In this document: positions 13,101 through 24,069 of the stretch, piece after piece
Layout: each line of letters starts with the position of its first letter
Numbering within the stretch: the stretch's first letter is position 1
Source: Hevea brasiliensis
Lineage: Eukaryota; Streptophyta; Magnoliopsida; Malpighiales; Euphorbiaceae
Direction of reading: 5' to 3'
NCBI RefSeq assembly: GCF_030052815.1
Contig: NC_079496.1
Location: 9,687,100 to 9,751,099 of the forward strand
DNA: 64,000 nucleotides
The notes under the pieces: model-generated
The model's input: only the letters and a program-made list of their open reading frames with translations
What the model was told of the DNA's origin: nothing
The model's database searches: none
Translations under genes and position numbers: made by a program

Positions 13101-14145
13101 TTAACTCAATCAAACTCATGCAAATCACTCTCCCCTCCCTGCTGGATGAATTTCAGTTTAGTCCCTTACACATATTTTTTTTTTATTTTAAGTTTATTTA
13201 CAAGTAATTCAAGCTAAAAACACAACAATTAATCTCAAACTTTCAATTTGATGTGCTTACCTCAACTTTGATATCCAATCTTCAATTTTTCTCCTCTTTT
13301 CTTCTTTCTTTCTTGTTAAATTTCTTTCTCAAGGGAAGGGAATAAGGTTTTATGGAGTGATTATGGAAGAAGTTGGGATTTGGTAAGGGTTTTAAAGCTT
13401 GAAGACAAGCTTTAATGGAGGTTTAACTATGGAGATATGAGGGAGAGGGAAAGTGACATTTTGAAGAAGAAGACTTTGTGTTTTATTTTTTTTATCTTTT
13501 CTTTCTTTATGTCTTTTGTCTTATGGAAGACCCAAAAATCTATTTAATCAAATTATTAATTATGGGATTTATGGCATCATGCATAATGTCATTTCCCTAC
13601 ACCTTTTTCATTTTCTTTTTTTTTCTTTTTTTTTTCTATTAATTCTTTAATTTAATTTTCAATTTTGAAATTTTCTTTTCTCCGATTTTATTTGACAGTT
13701 AGGTCAGGAGTCAGCTCTCGGGGTCAATTGACCAAATTGCCCATCGCCGGTTCATCCCGGTTTACAATTAATTCCATATTTCTTCCGGCTCCCTGACCTA
13801 ATTATTTGACTGGCTTAACAGTTGTTTTTCATGATTTTCTCTTTTCCACTGTGTTTATAAAGGTCCTAAGGACCGCGGCGTCACATTTTACGGTTCGAAA
13901 TTTGAGTTTAAATCGACTTCGCAGTCGTTTCCGAGAAGGTCACCCATCGCTGTGACTCTCGGCTCATTTAACTTCTTATGTTATGTTTTTCTTATTTATA
14001 CTTAACTAATTGACAATTGCTAATTATTTGTGTTTATGGCTTATTTAGTTATCTTAGATGTGGTTCTAATCCCCTTAATTATCCGGACCGACACCGGTCA
14101 CCGGAACAGTGAAATATACCAGGCTATGCAAATGGGGGTGTTACA
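10192..14145. mobile_element. Nested solo LTR, 3,954 bp, inside the left Tat LTR
   Basis: The insert begins TGTCACACTTTACCCC and ends GGGGGTGTTACA, and it is flanked by a perfect 5-bp duplication CCTTG (10187-10191 and 14146-14150). It interrupts the host LTR 33 bp before its end. The right LTR is continuous at this point. I see no gag-pol coding and no internal copy of its own ends, so I read it as a solo LTR left by recombination between the two LTRs of a gypsy-type element. The orientation of the lost element is not certain. The interior is AT-rich with no convincing gene. Confidence 0.8.
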
Positions 14146-14183
14146 CCTTGACCTCGGTGATCGGCCAAAATATGATATCAACA

Positions 14184-14200
14184 GCTGCCCCATTTTAAAT
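14184..14200 (-). other. Polypurine tract of the Tat element
   Basis: Read on the minus strand, AAAATGGGGCAGC lies directly before the 3' LTR terminus. This is the expected place for priming plus-strand DNA synthesis. It is short and imperfect as a purine tract. Confidence 0.5.
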
Positions 14201-14309
14201 AATTTCTATTGAAGGGAATAAAATTTTCCCATATAGGAATTATGTAAAGATTTGGACCCATATTTTGGGCGATTGGGGCATGAAAAATTAAAAACATTGA
14301 GAATCAAAA

Positions 14310-15703
14310 CTTGACTTGGAAGTTAACTTATATCAAGGAACCAGAGGTTGATGACAGGGATTTAAATGCAAGAATTTAAAATCAACTTGGATCATGGAAC
14401 CAGAGGTTGATGACAAGAATTTAAACGCGAGAAATTAAAATCAACTTGGATCAAAGAACCAGAGGTTGATGACAGGAATTTAAATGCGAGAAATTAAAAT
14501 CAACTTGGATCAAGGAACCAGAGGTTGATGACAGGAATTTAAATGCGAGAAATTAAAATCAACTTGGATCAAGGAACCAGAGGTTGATGACAGGAATTTA
14601 AATGCGAGAAATTAAAATCAACTTGGATCAAGGAACCAGAGGTTGATGACAGGAATTTAAACGCAAGAAATTAAAATCAACTTGGATTTAAACGCAAGAA
14701 TTTAAAATCAACTTGGATCAAGGAACCAGAGGTTGATGACATGAATTTAAATGCGAGAAATTAAAATCATCTTGGATCAAGGAACCAAAGGTTGATGACA
14801 AGAATTTAAATGCAAGAATTTAAAATCAACTTGGATCAAGGAACCAGAGGTTGATGACAGGAATTTAAATGCGAGAAATTAAAATCAACTTGGATCAAGG
14901 AACCAGAGGTTGATGACAGGAATTTAAATGCGAGAATTTAAAATCAACTTGGATCAAGGAACCAGAGGTTGATGACAGGAATTTAAACGCAAGAATTTAA
15001 AATCAACTTGGATCATGGAACCAGAGGTTGATGACAGGAATTTAAATGCAAGAATTTAAAATCAACTTGGATCAAGGAACCAGAAGTTGATGAGAGGAAT
15101 TTAAATGCGAGAAATTAAAATCAACTTGGATCAAAAAAGGTTGATGACAAGAATTTAAATGCAAGAAATTAAAATCAACTTGGATCAAGGAACCAAATGT
15201 TGATGACACAAATTTAAATGCGAGAAATTAAAATCAACTTGGATCAAGGAACCAGAGGTTGATGACAGGAATTTAAATGCAAGAATTTAAAATCAACTTG
15301 GATCAAGGAACCAGAGGTTGATGACATGAATTTAAACGCAAGAATTTAAAATCAACTTAGATCAAGGAACCAGAGGTTGATGACAGGAATTTAGATGCAA
15401 GAATTTAAAATCAACTTGGATCAAGGAACCAGAGGTTGATGACAGGAATTTAAATGCGAGAAATTAAAATCAACTTGGATCAAGAAAAGTTGATGACAAG
15501 AATTTAAATGCGAGAAATTAAAATTAACTTGGATCAAGGAACCAGAGGTTGATGACAGGAATTTAAATGTGAGAAATTAAAATCAACTTGGATCAAGGAA
15601 CCAGAGGTTGATGACACAAATTTAAATGCAAGAATTTAAAATCAACTTGGATCAAGGAACCAGAGATTAATGACATGAATTTAAATGCGAGAAATTAAAA
15701 ATG
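14310..15703. repeat. 59-bp tandem array, about 23 copies, between pol and the 3' LTR
   Basis: The unit runs AATCAACTTGGATCAAGGAA CCAGAGGTTGATGACAGGAA TTTAAATGCGAGAAATTAA (shown in blocks) and recurs with a 59-bp period. Some units are shortened, for example near 14685, 15135 and 15485. ATCAAC near the start and GTTGAT in the middle are inverted copies, so each unit can form a small stem. Tandem arrays in this position are common in Tat elements and can seed satellites. The units have unrelated spacers and no fixed repeat/spacer pattern, so this is not CRISPR. Confidence 0.9.
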
Positions 15704-16561
15704 CTAATAAAGCAGGCCTAACCTAGCATGAGAAGTTCTTCTGCGTTAGAGTGTACTTAACAGGATCCCGAAAATAAATGATTAATGGAGGATGAGTCTC
15801 AAGACTTAACCTACAACTTCCCATTTCTTACTCATTTCCCAGGATGCCCTTTCGGTTCTCAACTTTCTTCTTATTTCGCGAAAAGTGCCCTTGCAGGTTT
15901 TCACTTTCTCCTTTGCATATTTGACTAGAAGCACCCTTCCTAGTTTTCACCCCTAGTTTTTTTTTTTTTTGGCTATCGATCATTTTTTGCAAATCTCACA
16001 GCAAAGTACATGAGGTTATCAATATTCAAATCCTAATCTTATGATAAAATTTTAACAGATTAATAGCGCATAAAATAAAGATGTAGAAGAGAGATAACAT
16101 TAAAGTGTGGATATCTAAGTGTAAGTATAAATTAGAGTGAAAGAAGATAAATTAAAGTGAAAGAATGATTTTATTATGGCTTGAGAGGAAAAGGTACAGT
16201 CTCAAAGAGGAAGGGTATAAGAATGGATCTCACAGGTTCCTTGTAGTTAACTTTGAAGCGCCTTAACTGCCATTATTTCAAGTATTCTGTTGATGAACAT
16301 TCATGCCGTGGTGGCTTATTTCCTTTCCTGGTCCCGTATTCCCTTCCTTATTTCTCCATTTTCTGATTCTAAGGGCGCCCTTTCGGGCTTTCACCCCTAG
16401 ATTTTATTTTATTATTTTTCTTTTCAGGGTGCTTTTCGAGTTTTCACCCTTTACTCATTTTACAGAAAGCGCCCTTGCAGGTTTTCGCCCTCTTTTGCAC
16501 ATCTTGCTAGGAGCGCCCTTTCGGGTTTTCACCCTTATCCCCCCCTCCCCATCCTTTTTTT
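15704..16561. other. Non-coding 3' part of the Tat element with a degenerate short repeat
   Basis: There is no gene. The phrase GCGCCCTTTCGGGTTTTCACCC and variants recur about six times, in two clusters (15840-15960 and 16370-16540), each followed by T-rich sequence. It looks like a decayed tandem repeat of roughly 50-60 bp. Confidence 0.6.
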
Positions 16562-17737
16562 TTAGACATAATATCTTTTGACAGCATCTGCATTCACGGG
16601 TCTTGGGAATTCTTCGCCGTCCATGTGGGTCAAGATCAGGGCACCGCCAGAAAACGCCTTTTTAACTACATAGGGTCCCTCATAGGTTGGCGATCATTTG
16701 CCCCGGGTATCATTTTGATTTGGAAGAATCTTTTTCAGGACCAGATCTCCTGGTTGAAATTCGCGTGGGCGAATGCCTTTGTCAAATGCCCTAGCCATTC
16801 TTCTTTGGTATAATTGCCCATGACATACTACTGTAAGCCTTTTCTCATCCAGCAAATTCAATTGGTCTAACCTCGATTGGACCTATTCTGACTCATCAAT
16901 TCATGATTCTTTCAAAATCCTCAGGGAAGGAATTTCTACTTCAACGGGCAAAACAGCTTCCATCCTGTAAACCAGTGAGTACGGAGTTGCCCCAGTTGAT
17001 GTTCTTACGGAGGTCCAGTATGCATGAAGAGCATAGGGAAGCATATCATGCCAATCTCTATAGGTGACGGTCATTTTTCGGATTATTCTCTTAAGATTTT
17101 TGTTAGCGGCTTCCACCGCTCCATTCATCTGGGGATGATATGGTGAGGAATTGAGATGTCGGATCTTGTATTGGTCACATAAACTTCGGACCTTCGGACC
17201 ATTCAAATTCTTAGAGTTATCAGTAACGATTTCGCTGGGGAGGTCGTGTAGGAAAATGACATTATTTCGGAGGAATTTGAGGAATGTGTTTTGCGTGATG
17301 TGGGCATATGACGTTGCTTTGACCCATTTAGAAAAGTAATCAATAGCTACCAAAATGAACCTATGCCCATTGGATGCCTTGGGATTGATGGGACCCACTA
17401 CGTCGATGTCCCACATTGCGAAAGGCCAAGGTGAAACGAGATTGAACAACTGATGAGGCGGAACGTTTATCGAATCTACGTAGATTTGACATTTATGACA
17501 TTTCCGGAAGTACTCGATGCAGTCCTTCTCCATAGTAGTCCAGAAGTATTCCTGTCTCATGATTTGCTTGGCCATCATATGTCTATTAGTGTGGGTTGCA
17601 CAATTCCCCTCATGAGTCTTGAAAAGGATCCTCCTTACTTCTTTTGCACCTACACATCTCAACAATTTGCCATTGGAGCTCCTTTTGTACAGAATTTCAC
17701 CACTGGGGAAGTATCCCAAAGCTAATCTCATGATCAT
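16562..17737 (-). pseudogene. Tat integrase (pol C-terminus)
   Basis: Integrates retrotransposon cDNA. The zinc-binding region reads H-x3-C-x2-H...C-x2-C (HEGNCATH ... CHKCQ), with Cys where the family usually has Gly/Cys. The catalytic D, D, E are visible as WDIDVVGP, VTDNSKN and GAVEAANK. The C-terminal part continues in the same frame past a stop at about 16901 to a final KRYYV and TAA at 16562-16564. No chromodomain is seen, which suits Tat. The in-frame stop makes it non-functional. Confidence 0.85.
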
Positions 17738-17872
17738 TCACTTTTCGTTTCTGCTTGCCCCCGGAGGGTATTCCCTGGTTTTGACGTAGACCTGGATATC
17801 ATGGTACCAGGGCTTACCATCGATTTCTTCCTCGACCATAAAACAGTAAGCTGGCTCACCCCTAGCTTTGAT

Positions 17873-18433
17873 CTACAATACCTGAGTCATCTGCCCTTCT
17901 TCCATTTGAGCCATGACAGCCAGAGTGGCTAAGGCATCCGCGAATTGATTCTTGTCCCGACTGAGGTGAGTGAAAGAAATTTCTTCAAATCTCTTGATCA
18001 ATTCCAATAGGTACTTTTGATATGGGATCAGCTTCGGGTCCTTGGTTTGCCATTCTCCCTTGACTTGATAAATGATCAAGGCCGAATCTCCATACACCTC
18101 TAACTTTATGACTTTCATTTCGATGGTAGCCTGTAAATCCATCACACAGGCTTCGTATTCTGCGACGTTGTTGGTGCAATCAAATCTTAACTTGATAGCT
18201 ATCGGGAAGTGTTTTCCGTCGGGGGATATCAACACAGCTCTAATCCCATTATCAGACAAGTTGACTACTCCGTTAAAATACATTTCCCATATGTCAGCTG
18301 GTTCCTTTTCCTCGCCGCCGACCTCATTAACATGCTTATTAGGGAATTCAAAATCCAAGGCTTTATAATCTTGGATAGGGTTTTCTGCTAAGAGATCAGC
18401 AATTACGCTCCCTTTTACCGCCTTTTTGGTCAT
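17873..18433 (-). pseudogene. Tat second (archaeal-type) RNase H
   Basis: Removes RNA from RNA/DNA hybrids; a second RNase H next to the ordinary one is typical of Tat. The reading includes NGIRAVLISPDGKHFPIAIK, NNVAEYEAC, VYGDSALIIYQVKGEWQTKD and NQFADALATLA. The first catalytic Asp of the family (YFDG) is Asn here (YFNG), which should abolish activity. It lies in the same frame as integrase, separated by stops. Confidence 0.8.
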
Positions 18434-18583
18434 ATAAACAATATCATATTGAGAGAGTATGACTTGCTATTTTGCTATCCTCCCTAGCACGTATGGGCTT
18501 TCAAATACATACTTGATGGGATCCATCCGGGAGATGAGCCATGTCTTATGATTCAACGTGTAGTGTTTGGGCCCAGTAGCCGT

Positions 18584-19990
18584 TTAGGCCAATGCGTAAC
18601 AAGTTTTCTCTAGGAATGAGTACCTTGACTCGCAATCATTGAATTTCTTGCTCAGGTAATAAATGGCCCTCTCCTTTTGACCTGTGTCATCATGCTGCCC
18701 CAAAACACACCCCATTGAACTCTGTTGGACTACCATGTATAGAATCAGCGGCCTTCCTGCCACTGGAGGAACCAATATCAGCAGGTTTGATAAGTACTGT
18801 TTAATTTTTTCGAAAGCCTCTTGACAAACTGAATCCCATTGAGTGGTGTTGTTCTTTCTGAGTAACTTAAAGATGGGCTCAGCTTTAGCAGTGAGGTTGG
18901 AAATAAACCTCGAGATGTAGTTCAGCTTTCCCAAGAAACTGTGCACCTCCTTTTCTGTCTTTGGGGATGGCATTTCTTGAATGGTTCGAACTTTGTCTAG
19001 GTCTACTTCTATTCCCTTCTTACTTACTATGAACCCCAATAGCTTTTCAGATCTAGCCCCAAACACACACTTGGCTGGGTTTAATTTCAATTGATACTTC
19101 CTGAGTCTTTTGAATACTTTCCTCAGCACTTGTACATGACTTTCTCCCTCTCTGGATTTGATGATCATATCATCCACATACACCTCTACTTCTTTATGCA
19201 TCATATTGTGAATAGTGTGACCATAGCACGTTGGTAGGTAGCTCCAGCATTTTTTAACCCAAATGGCATGACCCAATAACAGAACACCCCCCACTGAGTG
19301 ATAAAAATAGTCTTATCCTTGTCTTCTTCATCCAAGGGGATCTGGTTATACCCGGATGCACAGTCAATGCAAGAACATCTACCCAATCCTGCAGCGTTAT
19401 CGACCATCACGTCTATATGTGGGAGAGGGAAATCATCCTTCAAGCTTACTTTATTGAGATCCCTGTAGTCAACACATACCCTGACTCTCCCGGCCTTCTT
19501 CATTACCGAAACAACATTAGCTATCCACTGAGGGTACTTGACTACTTTTAAAAATCCAGCATCGTATTGCTTCTTGACTTCATCCCTAACTTTAAGCAGA
19601 GTATCGAGATTCATTCTTCTTAGCTTTTGTTTTACTAGAATTGTCCCTGAAATTAGGGGAATCTTGTGCGTCACTATCTGAGGGTCTAATCCGGTCATAT
19701 CGTCGTAGGTCCATGAAAATACATCCAAGAATTCTTTAAGCAATCTGACCATATCTTCTAATTCTCCACTCCCCACAATCTTAAGTTCCCTCTTTATTTC
19801 TTCAGTCCCTAGGTTTATGTTGTGAGTTTCATCCCCGTAAGGCACTAGGGAAGATTTGTCTCTTTCACCCCGTTCTTCTATAGGTTCTTCTTCAGAATCA
19901 CTTGAAGCAATGGCAGTTATGAGAGTTTCAAAATTAACATGAGGAGTTTCTGAGTCTATTGAATTATTAGGCATTAATTGATGAGTGGTC
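18584..19990 (-). pseudogene. Tat reverse transcriptase and first RNase H
   Basis: Copies element RNA into DNA. RT motifs: RVCVDYRDLNK, SCIDCASGYNQIPL, MPFGLKNAGATYQR and the active site YVDDMIIK. They are followed by the RT connection (FLGKLNYISRFI) and the start of RNase H (ILYMVVQQSSMGCVLGQ, family Asp replaced), ending at a stop near 18584. The frame changes between about 19294 and 19201, so RT is split by a frameshift. The segment is taken to begin at 19990, just after the proposed intron. Confidence 0.85.
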
Positions 19991-20165
19991 CTAAAGAAAC
20001 GAAAGTGGAGTATATTATAAGTAATGATTTTAAAAAAAAGAGAAATGGATCCAACATGCGCTATTAATTCATTAACACTTAAATCATAAGAAGAGGTTCC
20101 ATTTACAGCATTACACTTATCATCATAGACAGAATGATCAAGTGTAGATAACAAAAGTACTTTAC
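19991..20165 (-). other. Probable retained intron of the Tat element, between protease/G-patch and RT
   Basis: On the minus strand a donor GTAAAGT at 20165 follows CTCGA, and a pyrimidine-rich acceptor TTTCGTTTCTTTAG ends at 19991. Removing these 175 bp joins the protease/G-patch frame to the RT frame: the two bases GA plus G make Glu, then TTHQLMPNN follows. The unspliced frame stops at once (TAA). Ogre elements are known to carry an intron at this place. The splice sites are read by eye, not tested. Confidence 0.6.
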
Positions 20166-21082
20166 TCGAGATTGAGCACAGGGAGGTCTTCTTCTTCCCA
20201 ATTATTCAGCTCTTGCCCCTCAGCAATTGGCGATATCAGGGCTTCATATAGGGAGTCCAGTTGTATGACATCAACAGATGGTTCTTCGAGAAATTCGTCA
20301 CCTTCCTCCCGATTCTCAATGATTGATTTGTTGAAGATATCTGTGATTTTCGGGACAACCTTCATTTTCCCGACTCTCTGGTCAAATCTCTGATCCTGAA
20401 GCATGTTCCTCCTCCAAAATCGCCCATCCATAAGAGCATATTCCTCAAATCCCAGGCCGAAACAGCCGATCTTCTGAATAGCTGGTATGGGTTCAACAAT
20501 TCCTTGCAATGCGGCACCCAATCCCTTGCCTACCTCGTATCCGCTCTTAAGCATTACCTTTGCAACTATAGTTGTAGCCCCTTCATCCTTCAGGGTAGTT
20601 TCTTGCAACTCTAGAGCCTAGAAAGAACTTTCCAAGAACTTTTTAGTTGTTTCCACATAAGGAAGTGATTGCGGCTTAGTGACCAGCATGGCTTCTTCCC
20701 CCCTTACAGTGATGATCCTGCCGCCCATGATATATTTTATTCTCTGATGCAAGGTCGAAGGTACGGCATTTGCCGAATGGATCCAAGGTCTCCCTAGCAG
20801 CATGGTGTATGCAGGTTCAATGTCCATCACTTAGAATGTGATGTTGAAAGTGCATGCCCTGATTTGGAGAGGCAAATCGATGTCTCCCAGTACCTCCCTC
20901 CTTGTGCCGTCAAAGGCTCTTACCACCATGGCACTTTGGCGTATGATTGATCGATCGACAGGTAGCCTTGCCAAGGTGGCATTGGGCAAGACGTTAAGGG
21001 CAGATCCGTTATTGATTAGAATCTTGGCAACTATGCACCCTTTACATTTAATTGTCACATGCAAAGCTTTGGTGTGCTTCAA
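20166..21082 (-). pseudogene. Tat aspartic protease and G-patch region
   Basis: Processes the polyprotein. The protease core reads ILINNGSALNVLP, where the family has Asp in D-N-G-S; here the catalytic Asp is Asn. LLGRPWIH follows, as in other retroviral-type proteases. Further on is a G-patch-like GYEVGKGLGAALQGIVEP, common in Tat elements. Two in-frame stops (near 20831 and 20609) interrupt it. It ends at the proposed intron donor. Confidence 0.75.
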
Positions 21083-21382
21083 GCCAGCCGGGTCTATATC
21101 CTCTTCCGAGAAAGTGATGAAACTGGATGCCTGTATTTGCCCAACTATTTTCTCGAATTACCCCGGCGTGATATCGGAGTTTACAAAGGCCTGATCCAAG
21201 ATCTTTTGTAGGGCTTGGCGATGCACTTCCGAGCTCAAAATCAGTGACAGCAATGAAATCCGGCCAGGCGTCTTCCTCAGTTGTTCGACAACATCATATT
21301 CACTCTACTTCATTATCTGAAGCAACAGCTCCCCTTCTCCCCTTGGTTCAGTAGATTCTCCCATTTTTACTTTCCCTTTTTT

Positions 21383-23622
21383 CTATTCTCTCTCATCATT
21401 CCCGTAACATCTCCCACTTCGGGTTATAAATTCTACCTCTTGCTCAGGTGGGGAGGAGCTGCTGGTTGTGACAGGTTTTGGGTTTGATTGGGGAGTAGCA
21501 TCACCAGAGGGTCCAGCGTAAGTCATTTTGAAGTGCTCGTAGGGAGCGAAGCATGGTTTAGGAGGGGTCATGAGTGGAGTATGTGTATAGGCAAGGTTAA
21601 GAGCTGAGGTGCTACTAGATGCCTCTTGAGTGAAGACTTGAAGATTGTAGTTCCAAGGCACTGCATGAGTGTTTGTGACTGAGAGTTGAGACGGGGTTCG
21701 GATGACTGTTATTGGTGGTGGTTGTGTCGGTGCGTTGGGAACAGAAAAGGTTAATCTGGGATTGGGGGTGGAGGTATTCTGGCCGAATCTGGCCATGTTC
21801 ACTTCGCCCTCTACCTTTGACCTCTTTTGGTATCTCAAAATTTTGAGGGAGAGCATCCTCTGGACATCTCGTCGGAATCCCTCACAGTTGCGCAGTTCAT
21901 GATTAACTGCTTCTCCATGGTAGGGCATCCCGTATCGCTTTCTGACCCGGATGCCTGAGGAAAAAGGTAGCCTTCCCTTACTGCCATTGCGAAAATTTTC
22001 TCAAAGTGAGAAATTAGTTGATTTACCTTTGCAGTTGACTTTTCATCCTGAGCTTCTACCATGTTTACACCACTGCCCGTACCATGACTGGGCAGGGGGT
22101 TTGAAGTGACATTAGGGAGAGAACGGTTTCCTTCAATCTTCAACCATCCATTCCTGATCAGGGCCTGTATTCTTCCCCTAAGAGCTCCGCAGTTATCAGT
22201 CGAGTGCCCGAGTGCTGCACTAGCATCATACCACCTGGGGTATGGTGGCTGAATTAGATCAAGGGGGATTGGCACTATCTAATTTATACCAAGGAGGTAT
22301 CGGTATATTTCGCTAAGTGGGAGGAGGAGAGGTGGATCAGGATTTCTCTGTGGTCTAGGATTATTTTGGGGAGGAGGTGGTCTTGATTGAACAGGTTGAG
22401 GAGGCAGTCTGGGTTGGTAAGCTGTTTGCGGTGGATACTGTGGGCATGGGTGAGGATAATTTGAAAAAGGGGATGGAACGTTAGCTATTGTCGGGCCATG
22501 GGCGGGAGGACATGGTCGAAAATTATTCTGAGAAAAAGGAGGTTGGGTTTGTCGGGTGATGGAGTGCACATCACCTCCTTTCTTCTTACCAAAGCTGGCA
22601 GTCTTCTTTGCAGGATTCTCAGTCAACTCCTGCAATTGTCCTAACCTTAGGTTAGCTTCGATTCTTTAACTAGCTTGGATGATATCTGAGAAGCTATTGG
22701 AGGTATTTCCAATCATCAAATTGAAATATGGGGCCTTTAACGTTTCAATGAACAGGGAGCAGAGTTCATTGTCAGTCACTGGGGGATACACTTCCGCTGC
22801 TTTCTCTCTCCATCTCTGGGCATACTCCTTAAAGCTTTCTCTTTCTCTCTGCCCCAGATTTTGGAGGTCTCTCCTTGTGGGGGCGATGTCACAGTTGAAT
22901 TTATACTGTTTTAGGAAAGCGTCGGCCAGATCTTTCCAGGAACTCAGCTTGCTCCTATCTAGTTGAATGCACCATCTCAGGGCTGCCCTAGAGAGACTCT
23001 CATGGAAGAAGTGGATCAGGAGTCTATCATCTTCCATAAGGGCAGACATCTTAGGGATGTAAGTAGCTAGGTGAATGCGAGGGTCTGAATTCCCGGTGTA
23101 TTTGTCGAAGTCCGGGACTTTGAATTTGGGTGGCACCACCACATCCAGCACCAATCTTAGTGATGAAACATCAACCAAACCATACATATTCAGGCTCTCT
23201 ATTGCCCTTAATCTTTCTTCAACAACAGAGAGCTTCTCATTCTCTCTTGTTCTGCTCTCTCCTGCTGCATGAGCTACTCCCCCTGTTGGGAGATAAGGGG
23301 CAGGGTGAACTGGAGGGATTGGGATAGAAGGGTGTAGCTCGGCATTAGAGACAGTCGGGTAGTAGGGGAAAGGTAAGTCATTATTTAGGAGGGTCGGATT
23401 GACAGTGATTGTCAGATCCGGAATAGGCAGCTGAAAAGTAAAAGAGGTTGAAGCTTGGTTTGAATCAACCGTTGTAGGAAGTGGGGGAGGTAACGGCAAA
23501 TTTGGTTCTGAGGGAGGCTTGTTCTGGGATATCTCCTTCATTAATTTCATGAGCTCCGAGACTTGATCTCTCAATTCGAAAACTTGTCCCTGTAGGTTTT
23601 AGACTTGTTCCTGATCTTCCAT
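21383..23622 (-). pseudogene. Tat gag polyprotein
   Basis: Forms the particle and binds RNA. The likely ATG is at 23622 (MEDQEQV, then a stop). A capsid-like core follows: FDKYTGNSDPRIHLATYIPK, ALRWCIQLDRSKLSSWKDLA and NLGQRERESFKEYAQRWREK. Next come a Pro-rich segment (22635-22279) and two zinc-knuckle-like blocks (LGHSTDNCGALRGRIQALI; AVNHELRNCEGFRRDVQRML). In-frame stops occur near 22666 and 22276, and the frame changes near 21900. Confidence 0.8.
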
Positions 23623-24069
23623 TATCTTCTTCGTTCGTGATCTTGTTAAGTACACTCGTCTCAGTCGAACTGCTTGTTTGGTCAGGCTTGCTTTGCTTGA
23701 AGCAATGTTGATTTCCTGTGAGAGAAATCATTAAGTGAATTTCAAATTTTGTTAAAAATTAAAGGTCCTAATTTGGACGAAGGATACAGTGGCATCTGCA
23801 AGCCAGGAATGGGATCTGTAGAAGGATAATTGCATCAATTTTATCATGGCATCACTCGATAGTCTAACGGTGAATGACTGGATTGAACGCGTGTCTATGA
23901 GACTTTTCCATATGGCACATTCGTCTTTTCGCATAACCCTAGTAAGGATAATTCCTATGAGAGTCACACTATTCATTTACAATTTTGCTAAACAACAGTC
24001 CAAAGTGATTTTATTGATCGAATAGTTCATACATAGCATTTTACAATTGCCTAGACTCTGGGAGACTTT

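Larger units (their letters stand above)
3942..14183 (-). repeat. 3' LTR of the Tat element (left copy), 6,283 bp plus a nested 3,954-bp solo LTR
   Basis: The left copy matches 26843-33038 throughout. It runs 3942-10191 and resumes at 14151-14183 after the nested insertion. It contains a 108-bp minisatellite, two plus-strand reading-frame blocks with TATA boxes, and many GATCTC/CGATCTC motifs. It is the 3' LTR because gag-pol reads leftward. It has one more 108-bp unit than the other LTR and lacks a 21-bp segment present near 27975. Confidence 0.9.

Noticed and set aside
14310..15703. Regular repeats resembling a CRISPR array
   Set aside because: Units are head-to-tail without unique spacers, in a plant retrotransposon; there are no cas genes.
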